Assembly: GCF_041625495.1 (NCBI RefSeq) | Contig: NZ_JBFJTH010000040.1 | Coordinates: 1 to 26,093, forward strand | Direction of reading: 5' to 3' | Length of the DNA stretch: 26,093 nt | From: Litorivivens sp041625495 | Lineage (GTDB): Bacteria; Pseudomonadota; Gammaproteobacteria; Pseudomonadales; Spongiibacteraceae | Part shown: piece after piece, positions 1-8,478 of the stretch | Position numbering within the stretch: the stretch's first letter is position 1 | Layout of the letters: each line of letters starts with the position of its first letter | Notes under the pieces: generated by a model | The model's database searches: none | Told to the model about the DNA's origin: nothing | The model's input: only the letters and a program-made list of their open reading frames with translations | Translations under genes and position numbers: made by a program

Positions 1-198
1 CGCAGTGTGCCGATGGTGACCTTGGCGACTGCGCATCCGGCCAAATTCCCGGATGCGGTCATGAAGGCAGGCTACCCCGAATCACCGGCACTGCCGCATC
101 ACATGCAGGATTTGCTGACCCTGCCTGAGCGCTATGAGGTGCTCGATAACGATCTTGCTGCGGTGCAATCCTTTATGGCGTCGCACATCAGCGCCTGA
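1..198 (+). CDS. thrC: Threonine synthase, C-terminal end (partial)
   Basis: This is the last 65 codons of a gene that begins left of the window; the frame is open from base 1. The segment LATAHPAKFPDAV is the typical C-terminal end of the long-form, PLP-dependent threonine synthase, which converts O-phosphohomoserine to threonine plus phosphate in the cytoplasm. The catalytic lysine and PLP-binding regions lie upstream and cannot be seen. The TGA stop shares its final A with the ATG of recJ, so the two genes are probably co-transcribed and translationally coupled. In Pseudomonas-like genomes hom and thrC are adjacent, so hom probably lies further left; that is inference. Confidence 0.88.
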   Translation, partial: RSVPMVTLATAHPAKFPDAVMKAGYPESPALPHHMQDLLTLPERYEVLDNDLAAVQSFMASHISA

Positions 199-1931
199 TG
201 AGTCTTATTATTCAGCGACGCCAGCCGGCGCTGGACAAGGTTGGGTTTTCTGATGCCGTGCCGTCGCTGTTGCAGCGTATTTATGCGTCGCGTGGGCTGT
301 TCAAGGATGAAGACTGTGACCTGTCGCTGAGCCGCCTGTTGCCGCCTACCTGCAAGGGACTGGACGAAGCGGTATCACGCCTTGTCGACGCAATTACTCT
401 CCAGCAAAAGATACTGATCGTCGGCGATTTCGACGCTGATGGCGCTACCAGTTCGGCACTTGGTCTTCGCGTGTTGCGAGCTTTTGGTGCTGAACGCGTG
501 GATTTCCTCGTGCCCAATCGGTTCGAGTACGGCTATGGTCTGAGCCCGGAAATTGTTGACGTGGCCGCCCAATCCACCCCTGACCTGATTGTTACGGTAG
601 ATAACGGCATTTCCAGTATCGCCGGCGTCGCAGCCGCCAATGCGTGTGGTATTGACGTGGTGGTGACCGATCACCATTTGCCGGGTGACGAATTGCCCGA
701 CGCGCTCGCCATTGTGAACCCCAATCAACCGGGCTGTCCGTTTCCAAGCAAGGCTCTGGCTGGTGTGGGCGTTATGTTTTATCTGCTGTCGGCCCTGCGC
801 GCAGGACTGACTGCTGCAGGGTGGTTTAAGAAGAGGGCAATCGCGCCGCCACGCATGGCGGATTACCTCGATCTGGTCGCGCTGGGTACGGTGGCGGACG
901 TGGTGCCGCTGGATCATAACAACCGTATTTTGGTGGCTCAGGGCATTCGGCGGATTCGGGCCGGCATGGCCAGTCCCGGTATTTACGCGCTGTTGGAGGT
1001 GGGGCGGCGCGACCCCACGCATCTGCAGGCCGCAGATCTTGGGTTTGTGGTCGGCCCGCGCCTTAATGCGGCCGGTCGGCTCGATGACATGTCGCTGGGC
1101 ATCCGCTGTCTGGTGGCAGACAGCGCTGACGAGGCGAGAAGGCTGGCGTCAGAGCTGGATAGTCTTAACCGTGAGCGGCGCGAGATTGAGCAGGGCATGC
1201 AGCAGGAGGCATTGCGGCACCTTGAAAACCTGCAACTGGATGCCGATAAAATGCCGCTGGGGCTCACCTTGCATGACGATACCTGGCATCCCGGCGTGGT
1301 TGGTTTGGTGGCTTCACGTATTAAAGAGCGTTTTCACCGGCCGGTTATCGCATTCGCACCTGAAGACAACGACACGGTCAAAGGCTCAGGCCGTTCCATC
1401 GCCGGTATTCATCTGCGCGATGTGCTGGATCTGGTCAATAAACGGTGTCCCGGCGCGATCATTAAGTTCGGGGGGCATGCTATGGCAGCCGGGCTGAGCC
1501 TGCATCGAGCGGCGCTCGATGAATTTTCGCATGCGTTCGCCAGCACGATTGCCGAGCAATCAGATCCTGAGCTGTTTGAGGCGCGACTAAGTAGTGATGG
1601 TGAATTGCACGCTGGCGAGCTGACCCAGTCTATGGCTCAGTCACTGTTGGACGCAGGACCTTGGGGCCAGCATTTTCCCGAGCCGCGATTCGATGGCGAA
1701 TTTTTACTGATTAATCAGCGTATCGTCGGTGAAAAGCATCTAAAACTGGTGGTTGCGCCGGAATCTTCGCCGCAAAAAGCCATTGATGCCATTGCCTTCA
1801 ATATTGACCCCGATGTCTGGCCCAACCCTGACGCCCGCCGGGTGCGGCTTTACTATGCGCTGGATGTAAACCGATTTCGCGGCACAGAGCAATTGCAGCT
1901 TATGGTGCAGTCCCTCGAGGTTATGGACTAG
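198..1931 (+). CDS. recJ: Single-stranded-DNA-specific exonuclease RecJ
   Basis: RecJ degrades single-stranded DNA 5' to 3' in RecF-pathway recombination, mismatch repair and base excision repair. The 577-residue product has the same length as the E. coli enzyme. Seen motifs are those of the DHH phosphoesterase core: DFDAD at residues 77-81, the DHH signature at 158-160 (TDHHLPGDELPDA), GRLNAAGRLDD-like sequence in the middle, and the DHHA1 signature GGHAMAAG at 425-432. The aspartates and histidines are expected to bind two divalent metal ions. A C-terminal OB-like region follows. The ATG overlaps the thrC stop by one base, which fixes the start and suggests coupling. No truncation or missing catalytic residue was seen. 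Confidence 0.96.
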   Translation: MSLIIQRRQPALDKVGFSDAVPSLLQRIYASRGLFKDEDCDLSLSRLLPPTCKGLDEAVSRLVDAITLQQKILIVGDFDADGATSSALGLRVLRAFGAERVDFLVPNRFEYGYGLSPEIVDVAAQSTPDLIVTVDNGISSIAGVAAANACGIDVVVTDHHLPGDELPDALAIVNPNQPGCPFPSKALAGVGVMFYLLSALRAGLTAAGWFKKRAIAPPRMADYLDLVALGTVADVVPLDHNNRILVAQGIRRIRAGMASPGIYALLEVGRRDPTHLQAADLGFVVGPRLNAAGRLDDMSLGIRCLVADSADEARRLASELDSLNRERREIEQGMQQEALRHLENLQLDADKMPLGLTLHDDTWHPGVVGLVASRIKERFHRPVIAFAPEDNDTVKGSGRSIAGIHLRDVLDLVNKRCPGAIIKFGGHAMAAGLSLHRAALDEFSHAFASTIAEQSDPELFEARLSSDGELHAGELTQSMAQSLLDAGPWGQHFPEPRFDGEFLLINQRIVGEKHLKLVVAPESSPQKAIDAIAFNIDPDVWPNPDARRVRLYYALDVNRFRGTEQLQLMVQSLEVMD

Positions 1932-2059
1932 CCATTATTTTACGGCGTGCCACTGAGTTTCGGGAGCACTGGCAAGACTGCCTGATCGGTGAATCTGTGC
2001 TGTCGCCGGGCGGGCACCCCAAAACAGCGTCGCGGCTTTCAGCTCTAGTGTCCTTCCTG

Positions 2060-2065
2060 TAAAAT
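2060..2065 (+). promoter_or_regulatory. Possible -10 element for prfB
   Basis: TAAAAT lies 32 bp before the prfB start, inside the 166-bp recJ-prfB gap. It matches the sigma-70 -10 consensus at five of six positions. The best -35 candidates 17-18 bp upstream (TTTCAG or CTTTCA) are poor. The rest of the gap shows no convincing hairpin with a T-run. Confidence 0.25.
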
Positions 2066-2097
2066 TGCCGCTCTTTTTATCGCTGGACAGACTCTAC

Positions 2098-3196
2098 ATG
2101 CTGGAAGTTAACGCACTGAGACAATCAATCAAGGATATGACCGAGCGAACAGACGTGCTCCGGGGGTATCTTTGACTACGCTCACAAGAAAGAGCGGCTG
2201 ACTGAAGTCGAGCTGGAGCTGGGTGAACCCTCCGTGTGGGACGACCCAGACAAAGCGCAGGCCCTTGGGCGCGAGCGAGCAGCACTAGAGGCTGTGGTGC
2301 ACACCATAGACGAGATGGACAGCGGTCTGGTGGACTTGTCTGAACTGCTGGAAATGGTGGTGGAAGAGGGCGATGAAGACACGCTCGAAGCGCTCGAAGG
2401 CGACATTGAAAAACTCGAGGCCGGGCTTAATACCCTAGAGTTCCGCCGCATGTTTTCCGGCGAGATGGATGCAAGTAACTGCTTTCTCGATATTCAGGCC
2501 GGTTCTGGTGGTACTGAGGCGCAGGACTGGGCCAATATGCTCCTTCGCATGTATCTGCGCTGGGGTGAGCGTCGTGGTTTCAAGCCCGAGCTGATTGAAG
2601 TCTCTGCTGGTGAGGTTGCAGGCATTAAAAGTGCCACAGTACAGTTTAGTGGAGAGTACGCCTACGGTTGGCTGCGAACGGAAACCGGGGTTCATCGTTT
2701 GGTGCGCAAGTCGCCTTTTGACTCGGGCAATCGTCGACATACGTCATTTGCATCGGTTTGGGTCTCGCCGGAGATCGACGATGATATCGATATTGAGATT
2801 AATCCGTCCGATGTGCGCACCGATACTTATCGAGCGAGCGGCGCGGGCGGTCAGCACATTAACAAAACCGACTCAGCGGTGCGTCTGACCCACGAACCTA
2901 CGGGCATCGTGGTGCAGTGCCAGAGCGAGCGCTCGCAGCATCAGAACCGCGATAAGTCCTGGAAAATGCTCAAGGCAAAGCTTTACGAGTTGGAGCTACA
3001 AAAACGCAATCAGGCGGCCCAAGCGGTAGAAGACAGCAAGTCGGATATCGGATGGGGCAGTCAAATCCGCTCATACGTGCTGGATGACCAGCGTATCAAG
3101 GATTTGCGCACTAACGTACAAACCAGCAACTGCGATCGGGTGCTGGATGGCGATATCGATCAATTTATTGAAGCCAGCCTGAAAAGCGGCCTCTAA
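2098..3196 (+). CDS. prfB: Peptide chain release factor 2, expressed by +1 programmed frameshift
   Basis: RF2 recognises UAA and UGA stop codons and triggers peptide release at the ribosome. The coding sequence is 2098-2172 joined to 2174-3196: 25 codons are read to CTT, the T at 2173 is skipped, and translation resumes at GAC. The joined product is 365 residues, equal to E. coli RF2. Seen landmarks are the stop-codon-reading SPF tripeptide at residues 205-207 and the catalytic GGQ at 250-252, the same numbers as in E. coli. Residue 246 is alanine, not the threonine particular to E. coli K-12. lysS follows after 15 bp, a classic prfB-lysS pair. Level is expected to be autoregulated through the in-frame UGA. 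A caller that ignores frameshifting would start it wrongly at about 2234. Confidence 0.96.
2161..2176 (+). promoter_or_regulatory. prfB +1 programmed ribosomal frameshift site
   Basis: The sequence CGGGGGTATCTTTGAC contains all parts of the known RF2 frameshift signal: a Shine-Dalgarno-like GGGGG three bases before the slippery CTT codon, then an in-frame TGA at 2173-2175 followed by C, the weakest termination context. The peptide before the shift ends LRGYL and continues DYAHKKERL after it, as in E. coli RF2. When RF2 is scarce the ribosome pauses at UGA, slips +1 and makes full-length RF2. This is well-established autoregulation for the family; its operation here is inferred from the intact signal. 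Confidence 0.95.
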
Positions 3197-3211
3197 TCCA
3201 TAGGTACCTCA

Positions 3212-4741
3212 ATGACCGAGCAAACTCCTCTGAACGCTGACGACAATCGCCTGATCGCGGAACGTCGCGGAAAATTGCAGAAAATACGGGATCAGCGCAA
3301 CGCTTTTCCCAATACCTATCGTCGAACCGACTATGCGGCAGACCTGCAAAACGAGTTGGGCGAGAAAGATAAGGCCGAGTTGGAAGCACTGGATCGCAAG
3401 GCCTGTGTCGCAGGTCGCATTATGGCCAAGCGGGGGCCGTTCCTGGTACTGCAGGATGGCACCGGGCGAATTCAGGCGTATGTAGACAAGAAGACGCTCC
3501 CCGCCGAGCAGATGGAAGAAATCAAAACCTGGGATATCGGGGACATTATCGGTACCACCGGGCCTGTGCATAAATCCGGAAAGGGTGATCTCTACGTCTA
3601 CCTGGAAAAGGTGGAACTGCTGACTAAATCCCTGCGCCCCTTGCCCGACAAATTCCATGGTTTGCAGGATCAGGAAATGCGCTACCGTCAGCGTTATGTC
3701 GACCTGATCGTCAACCCCGAAGTTCGTGACGTATTTCGCACACGCGCTAAAATTGTGAGCTCCATTCGCCGCTATCTGGGTGAGCGAGACTACATGGAAG
3801 TGGAAACGCCCATGATGCAGGTGATTCCCGGCGGTGCCAGTGCGCGTCCCTTCATCACGCACCACAACGCACTCGATCTTGATATGTATCTCAGAATCGC
3901 TCCTGAGTTGTACCTAAAACGTCTAGTAGTTGGCGGTTTTGAACGAGTTTTCGAAATTAACCGAAACTTTCGCAACGAAGGTTTGTCAACACGGCACAAT
4001 CCAGAATTTACAATGCTGGAGTTCTATCAGGCTTACGCAGACTACAAAGACCTGATGGATCTGACGGAAGACATGTTGCGAACGGTAACGCTGGAAGTGT
4101 TAGGCACCACCCGCGTGGTACAAACCGAGCGCAATGCAGATGGCGAGGTGGTGAACGAGAAAGTTTACGATTTTGGCGAGCCCTTCCAGCGCCTGTCGGT
4201 GTTTGATGCAGTGTTGAAATTCAACCCTGACATCACCGCCGAGGCGCTGGCAGACGATACTCAGGCGCGGGAAATTGCGAAGCGATTGGGTATCAAGCTG
4301 AAGGATAGTTGGGGTCTAGGTAAGGTACAGATCGAAATCTTTGAAGAGACTGTAGAGCATCTATTAGACCAGCCAACCTTCATTACGGAGTACCCAACTG
4401 AGGTTTCCCCGCTTGCTCGCCGAAGCGATGCGAATCCCTTCGTCACAGACCGCTTTGAGTTTTTTGTTGGTGGTCGAGAGCTTGCTAACGGTTTTTCGGA
4501 GCTGAATGACGCAGAAGACCAGGCGGCCCGCTTTATGGAGCAGGTTGCCGAAAAAGAAGGTGGAGATCTTGAGGCTATGCACTACGACGCTGACTATATC
4601 AAGGCGTTGGAATATGGCTTGCCACCGACAGCCGGTGAAGGTATAGGTATTGACCGCTTGGTTATGCTGTTAACCGATTCTCCGTCCATTCGCGACGTGT
4701 TGCTGTTTCCACATATGCGGCCGGAGGGTAGTGCTGGCTGA
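3212..4741 (+). CDS. lysS: Lysyl-tRNA synthetase, class II
   Basis: This enzyme charges tRNA-Lys with lysine using ATP. The 509-residue protein has the class IIb layout: an N-terminal OB-fold anticodon-binding domain (roughly residues 60-150, including GRIMAKRGPFLVLQDGTG), then the catalytic domain. Motif 2 is seen as FRNEGLSTRHNPEFT with the RNE at 254-256, and motif 3 as GEGIGIDRL at 475-483 ending in the conserved arginine (R482). Length is close to the E. coli enzyme (505). It lies 15 bp after prfB, so it is probably in the same operon. The short gap to the next gene (42 bp) has no obvious terminator. Confidence 0.97.
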   Translation: MTEQTPLNADDNRLIAERRGKLQKIRDQRNAFPNTYRRTDYAADLQNELGEKDKAELEALDRKACVAGRIMAKRGPFLVLQDGTGRIQAYVDKKTLPAEQMEEIKTWDIGDIIGTTGPVHKSGKGDLYVYLEKVELLTKSLRPLPDKFHGLQDQEMRYRQRYVDLIVNPEVRDVFRTRAKIVSSIRRYLGERDYMEVETPMMQVIPGGASARPFITHHNALDLDMYLRIAPELYLKRLVVGGFERVFEINRNFRNEGLSTRHNPEFTMLEFYQAYADYKDLMDLTEDMLRTVTLEVLGTTRVVQTERNADGEVVNEKVYDFGEPFQRLSVFDAVLKFNPDITAEALADDTQAREIAKRLGIKLKDSWGLGKVQIEIFEETVEHLLDQPTFITEYPTEVSPLARRSDANPFVTDRFEFFVGGRELANGFSELNDAEDQAARFMEQVAEKEGGDLEAMHYDADYIKALEYGLPPTAGEGIGIDRLVMLLTDSPSIRDVLLFPHMRPEGSAG

Positions 4742-4783
4742 TAGAAAAGGATATTGTTGTCTAAAACAAAAGGGAGACTGTGA

Positions 4784-5434
4784 ATGCGACTTGATACAGT
4801 GGACTTGTTTCAGGGTTTGAGTAATGAAGAGCTGGAGGCCTTGCGTCGTGCCAGCGTTGCCAGAGAGTTCAGTAAAAATTCAGTTGTCATTCACGAAGGT
4901 GATCTGGCTGACTCCCTTTATATCATAGAGCGTGGGCGCGTTAAGGTTTACTGTAGCGACAAGAACGGTAAGGACTTTGTGCTCGATATTCTCGAAGATG
5001 GCGATTATTTCGGGGAGCTTGCCTTGCTGGATGATGACCGCCGTTCCGCCTCTGTTCGCGCCATGGAAACGGCCAGTTTTCGGGTGATTTATAAGCAGGA
5101 TTTCAATACCGTTCTGGATGCTCATCCGAATATCGCGCGCACGCTGATCCGCAACCTCACTCGTCGCATTCGCAAGTTGACCGACGACGTTAAAGCGCTG
5201 GCATTGCAGGATGTATACGGCCGTGTGGCCAAAGTGCTGACGACATTGGCGGAGACTGACGACAAAGGTGTGGGGCGAATCCAGGAAAAGCTGACTCAGC
5301 AGGATATTGCCGACCGAGTCGGCGCTTCACGTGAAATGGTTGCGCGAATCCTGAAGGACCTGACGATCGGCGAGTATATCGCCATTGAGTCTCGCCAGAT
5401 TTTGCTGCTCAAACAGCTGCCCGAAAGCTATTAA
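4784..5434 (+). CDS. CRP/FNR-family transcriptional regulator (cyclic-nucleotide-binding type)
   Basis: A 216-residue DNA-binding regulator. Residues about 5-115 form a cyclic-nucleotide-binding jelly roll, with the phosphate-binding cassette FGEL at 76-79 and R-R-S at 86-88, matching Glu72, Arg82 and Ser83 of E. coli CRP. A long dimerisation helix follows, then a Crp-type winged helix with LTQQDIADRVGASREMVARIL. The recognition helix S182-R183-E184-M-V-A-R188 keeps the CRP residues that read TGTGA half-sites. It has no N-terminal cysteine cluster, so it is not FNR. In the C-helix the CRP Thr127-Ser128 pair aligns with Leu-Thr, so cAMP may not be the ligand. A good ribosome site (AAAGGGAG) precedes the ATG. 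Exact orthology is unknown, so no symbol is given. Confidence 0.9.
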   Translation: MRLDTVDLFQGLSNEELEALRRASVAREFSKNSVVIHEGDLADSLYIIERGRVKVYCSDKNGKDFVLDILEDGDYFGELALLDDDRRSASVRAMETASFRVIYKQDFNTVLDAHPNIARTLIRNLTRRIRKLTDDVKALALQDVYGRVAKVLTTLAETDDKGVGRIQEKLTQQDIADRVGASREMVARILKDLTIGEYIAIESRQILLLKQLPESY

Positions 5435-5447
5435 ACCAGCAGCAGCT

Positions 5448-5479
5448 CGGCTCCTAATTGCCCGTCGGCGTAGGAGCCG
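5448..5479. terminator. Perfect inverted repeat between convergent crp-like gene and xseA
   Basis: CGGCTCCTA (5448-5456) is exactly complementary to TAGGAGCCG (5471-5479), giving a 9-bp stem with a 14-base loop. It lies 13 bases after the regulator's stop and includes the xseA stop codon. No T-run follows on either strand, so it could slow or end transcription from both sides or simply protect the 3' ends. The structure is seen; the terminator role is inferred. Confidence 0.4.
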
Positions 5480-6851
5480 GGTTCGCTGATGAATCTTCTC
5501 CAGCCGGTTCGACGGTTGTCACTGTGGCAGTAGCTCGGCCGCGTCCAAATCGTGCCTGAAGGGTGTCGCCCTGGGATAGCGAGCCAGCATCCGTCACGGC
5601 CTTTCCACGTGCATCCAGCACAATCGCATAGCCCCGCTGAAGAGTGCCGTCGGGACTCAGCTTGCGGATCATTTCTGCTGTGTGGTTCAGGCGTTGTTGC
5701 TGGTGGCGCAGCGCGTTTCTGACTGCGACCATCAGTCGCTTTTGGGTCTCTTCGAGTTGTCGCTGTTGCTGTGTCAATTGGCGACTGGGGCTGAGCGACA
5801 GCAGGCGTTTTTCCAGACTGTTTACGCGATGGCGGTGGGTTTGTAAGAGCTGCCCAATCAGGCGTTGCAGATACAATTCCCGTTCATCGAGACGTTGCGA
5901 GCGCTCACTGATCAATTGCGCGGGATTACGAAGCCGCTTGTGCAGACTCTGCTGTCTTTCGCGGGCACCGCGCAGTGTCCGCAGTATTTGGTTCTGCAAC
6001 GAGGCGTTGAGTGAGCTGAGGTAAGTGCGCACTTCCATTTGGTCCGGGCACAGTAGCTCTGCGGCCGCCGACGGTGTGGGTGCGCGCAGGTCGGCAACAA
6101 AGTCGGCTATGCTGAAGTCAACTTCGTGCCCGACAGCGCTTACTACGGGTAGCTCACTGCTGAATACCGCTTCGGCCACGCTACGTTCGTTGAAGGGCCA
6201 TAGATCTTCCAGCGAACCGCCGCCACGGGTTAGTAACACAACGTCTGGGCGGTCGTCTCCGCTGAGCTGGTTGGCCAGTTTCAGAGCGTTGACAAGCTGC
6301 GCGGCTGCTGCCTCACCCTGCACCTGAGAGGGGATCAGGGTAACGCGAAGTGCCGGCCAGCGGCGGGCGATCACCGAAAGCACATCGCGGATCGCCGCAC
6401 CGGTGGGGGAGGTGATCACCGCCAAGTGGCGAACCCGTTTCGGCAACGCGCGCTTGCGATCGAACTTGCCTGCCGCCTTGAGCTCCTGTTTAAGCTGTTC
6501 AAAAGCCTGGGCCAGCGCGCCAGCCCCTGCGGGCTGCATCGTGTCGACTATTAGCTGATAGTCGCCGCGCCCCTCGTACAGGCTTACTTTGCCGGTGATC
6601 TGCACCTGCTGCCCCGCTTGGGGCTGAAAGCGCACCGCAAAGTTCCGGCTTTTGAACATCGCGCATCGAATCTGGGCGCGGTCATCCTTTAATGTGAAAT
6701 ACCAGTGGCCTGAGCCAGGGCGCGCGAGGTTGGAAAGCTCGCCAACCACGCTAACCTGCGAAAAACAGTCTTCTAACAGCTGTTTTGCCAGCCTATTGAG
6801 CTGGCCAACCGACAGAACATCAGTAGGAGAGGGTGTTTGCATGGGCGGCAT
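5454..6851 (-). CDS. xseA: Exodeoxyribonuclease VII large subunit
   Basis: XseA is the large subunit of exonuclease VII, which with several XseB subunits degrades single-stranded DNA to oligonucleotides. The 465-residue protein shows the N-terminal OB-fold nucleic-acid-binding domain (about residues 12-110, with GHWYFTLKD at 48-56), then the catalytic core with ITSPTGAAIRD, LLTRGGGSLEDLWPFNE near residue 210, and AVGHEVDFSIADFVADLRAPTPSA. A long coiled-coil segment rich in Gln, Arg and Leu (about 290-400) is the XseB-binding arm. The start may be ATG at 6851 or the ATG three codons later (6842); neither has a strong ribosome site. E. coli XseA has 456 residues. It is divergent from guaB and convergent to the CRP-like gene. 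xseB is not in this window. Confidence 0.96.
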   Translation of the reverse strand: MPPMQTPSPTDVLSVGQLNRLAKQLLEDCFSQVSVVGELSNLARPGSGHWYFTLKDDRAQIRCAMFKSRNFAVRFQPQAGQQVQITGKVSLYEGRGDYQLIVDTMQPAGAGALAQAFEQLKQELKAAGKFDRKRALPKRVRHLAVITSPTGAAIRDVLSVIARRWPALRVTLIPSQVQGEAAAAQLVNALKLANQLSGDDRPDVVLLTRGGGSLEDLWPFNERSVAEAVFSSELPVVSAVGHEVDFSIADFVADLRAPTPSAAAELLCPDQMEVRTYLSSLNASLQNQILRTLRGARERQQSLHKRLRNPAQLISERSQRLDERELYLQRLIGQLLQTHRHRVNSLEKRLLSLSPSRQLTQQQRQLEETQKRLMVAVRNALRHQQQRLNHTAEMIRKLSPDGTLQRGYAIVLDARGKAVTDAGSLSQGDTLQARFGRGRATATVTTVEPAGEDSSANPAPTPTGN

Positions 6852-6886
6852 TGTAAACGAATGAGAGCAAAGCCGGCGACTATTGG

Positions 6887-6916
6887 TTTACTCGCATGGC
6901 CCCCATCCCTTAAAAT
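6887..6916 (+). promoter_or_regulatory. Candidate sigma-70 promoter for guaB
   Basis: TTTACT (6887-6892) and TAAAAT (6911-6916) are separated by 18 bp. They match the -35 consensus at four of six and the -10 at five of six positions, and sit 34 bp before the guaB ATG within the 98-bp xseA-guaB gap. A ribosome site GGAAGAAG precedes the start. I could not find a convincing PurR-type operator. Confidence 0.45.
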
Positions 6917-6949
6917 TGTCCGATTAACTCGCGATCACCGGAAGAAGCT

Positions 6950-8419
6950 ATGCTGCGAATCGCACAAGAAGCCCTCACTTTTGACGATGTACTCCTACTG
7001 CCAGGCTACTCCGAGGTTACCGCTAAGGATGTGAGCCTGCGGACTCGTCTGAGCCGTAATATTGAATTGAACATTCCCCTGCTGTCTGCAGCAATGGATA
7101 CGGTGACCGAAAGCCGTCTCGCCATTGCGCTTGCTCAGGAAGGGGGTATTGGCATTATCCACAAAAGCATGACGATCGAGCAGCAGGCCGCAGAAGTACG
7201 TGCGGTCAAAAAGCACGAAAGTGGTGTGGTGAAAGACCCTATCACCATTGATGCCAATGCCACATTGGCGGATCTGATTGAGCTGCGACGTAAAAACAAG
7301 ATCTCCGGCCTGCCGGTCATGGACAAAGGCGAGCTGGTGGGTATTGTGACCAGTCGCGATGTTCGTTTTGAGGAAGACCCGAGCAAGCTCGTGTCGGCGA
7401 TCATGACGCCAAAAGATAAGCTGGTAACGGTGCAGGAAGGCGCCGATATGGCCTTGGTGCGTGAATTGCTGCACCGCAATCGTATCGAAAAGGTCCTGGT
7501 GGTCAATGATGCCTTTAAGCTGCGCGGCATGATTACCGTCAAGGATATGAACAATGCCCAGACCTATCCTCACGCTTGTAAGGATGCGTCCGGTCAGCTG
7601 CGTGTCGGAGCCTCCGTAGGCACCAGTGCCGATACCGATGACCGGGTTGCCGCATTGGTCGAGGCTGGGGTAGATGTGCTGGTGGTTGATACCGCTCACG
7701 GGCATTCCCGTAATGTGCTCAAGCGGGTATCTATGATCAAGCAGCAATATCCGCAGATCGACGTGATTGGTGGCAATATCGCGACCGCAGAAGCGGCCAA
7801 GGCTCTGTTGGAAGCAGGTGCCGATGGCGTGAAAGTGGGCATTGGACCGGGCTCAATCTGTACTACCCGGATTGTCACCGGTATTGGCGTGCCTCAGATT
7901 TCGGCGATTGCCAATGTCGTGGAGGCCCTGCAGGGAACCGATGTGCCGGTCATCGCCGATGGTGGTATTCGTTACTCTGGCGATATCTCCAAGGCGGTTG
8001 CAGCCGGTGCGCACTCGGTGATGATGGGTTCCATGTTTGCCGGTACAGAAGAAGCTCCAGGCGAAGTGGAGCTTTATCAGGGGCGTACTTACAAATCCTA
8101 CCGTGGCATGGGTTCAATGGGCGCCATGGCTAAAACCCAGGGATCCAGCGATCGCTATTTCCAAAGTGCGGAAGAAGGCGTGGAGAAGCTGGTTCCAGAA
8201 GGTATTGAAGGCCGTGTTCCCTTTAAAGGGTCACTGTCTGCCATTGTCCATCAGTTGATGGGTGGGCTGCGTTCTGCCATGGGTTACACCGGCAGTATTG
8301 ATATCGACACCATGCGTACCCGGCCTCAGTTTACCCGGGTGACGTCTGCCGGTATGAACGAAAGTCATGTGCATGACGTGAGTATCACCAAGGAAGCACC
8401 TAACTACCCGCGCGGGTAA
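6950..8419 (+). CDS. guaB: Inosine-5'-monophosphate dehydrogenase
   Basis: IMPDH oxidises IMP to XMP with NAD+, the committed step to guanine nucleotides. The 489-residue protein is one residue longer than the E. coli enzyme. Seen: the N-terminal part of the TIM barrel (LTFDDVLLLPGYSEV), an inserted pair of CBS domains at about 93-205, the active-site loop GPGSICTTRIVTG with catalytic Cys304, the phosphate-binding MMGSMFAGTEEAPGE, and the mobile flap with YKSYRGMGSMGAM and the Arg402-Tyr403 dyad (SDRYFQ). The CBS pair normally binds ATP or GTP for allosteric control. guaA follows after 104 bp, so this is a guaBA arrangement, but the gap holds two hairpins described separately. Confidence 0.98.
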   Translation: MLRIAQEALTFDDVLLLPGYSEVTAKDVSLRTRLSRNIELNIPLLSAAMDTVTESRLAIALAQEGGIGIIHKSMTIEQQAAEVRAVKKHESGVVKDPITIDANATLADLIELRRKNKISGLPVMDKGELVGIVTSRDVRFEEDPSKLVSAIMTPKDKLVTVQEGADMALVRELLHRNRIEKVLVVNDAFKLRGMITVKDMNNAQTYPHACKDASGQLRVGASVGTSADTDDRVAALVEAGVDVLVVDTAHGHSRNVLKRVSMIKQQYPQIDVIGGNIATAEAAKALLEAGADGVKVGIGPGSICTTRIVTGIGVPQISAIANVVEALQGTDVPVIADGGIRYSGDISKAVAAGAHSVMMGSMFAGTEEAPGEVELYQGRTYKSYRGMGSMGAMAKTQGSSDRYFQSAEEGVEKLVPEGIEGRVPFKGSLSAIVHQLMGGLRSAMGYTGSIDIDTMRTRPQFTRVTSAGMNESHVHDVSITKEAPNYPRG

Positions 8420-8427
8420 GGCTGATC

Positions 8428-8454
8428 GCGAGAGTGAGTGCTGCTCGCTCTCGC
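8428..8454 (+). repeat. Long hairpin just after guaB
   Basis: GCGAGAGTGAG (8428-8438) pairs with CTCGCTCTCGC (8444-8454) over 11 bp, all Watson-Crick but one G-U pair in RNA, around the 5-base loop TGCTG. It begins 8 bases after the guaB stop. No T-run follows (CGAAAAGCC), so it is better seen as an mRNA 3'-end stabilising or processing hairpin than a terminator. Confidence 0.55.
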
Positions 8455-8478
8455 CGAAAAGCCACAGGTATTGTCGAC

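Noticed and set aside
375..1022. Long antisense open frame inside recJ (others at 3209-3865 in lysS, 6995-7747 in guaB and 12383-13234 in purL)
   Set aside because: All lie opposite strongly conserved genes, have no recognisable domains and show the odd His/Gln/Arg-rich composition of antisense frames.
1934..2062. Open frame of about 42 codons without stop between recJ and prfB
   Set aside because: It lacks an ATG, GTG or TTG start with a ribosome site at its beginning, resembles no family I recognise, and short open frames are expected by chance at this GC content.
4779..4783. TGTGA half-site just before the CRP-like gene start, as a possible autoregulatory site
   Set aside because: The second half TCACA is missing at the required spacing, so it is a single chance pentamer.
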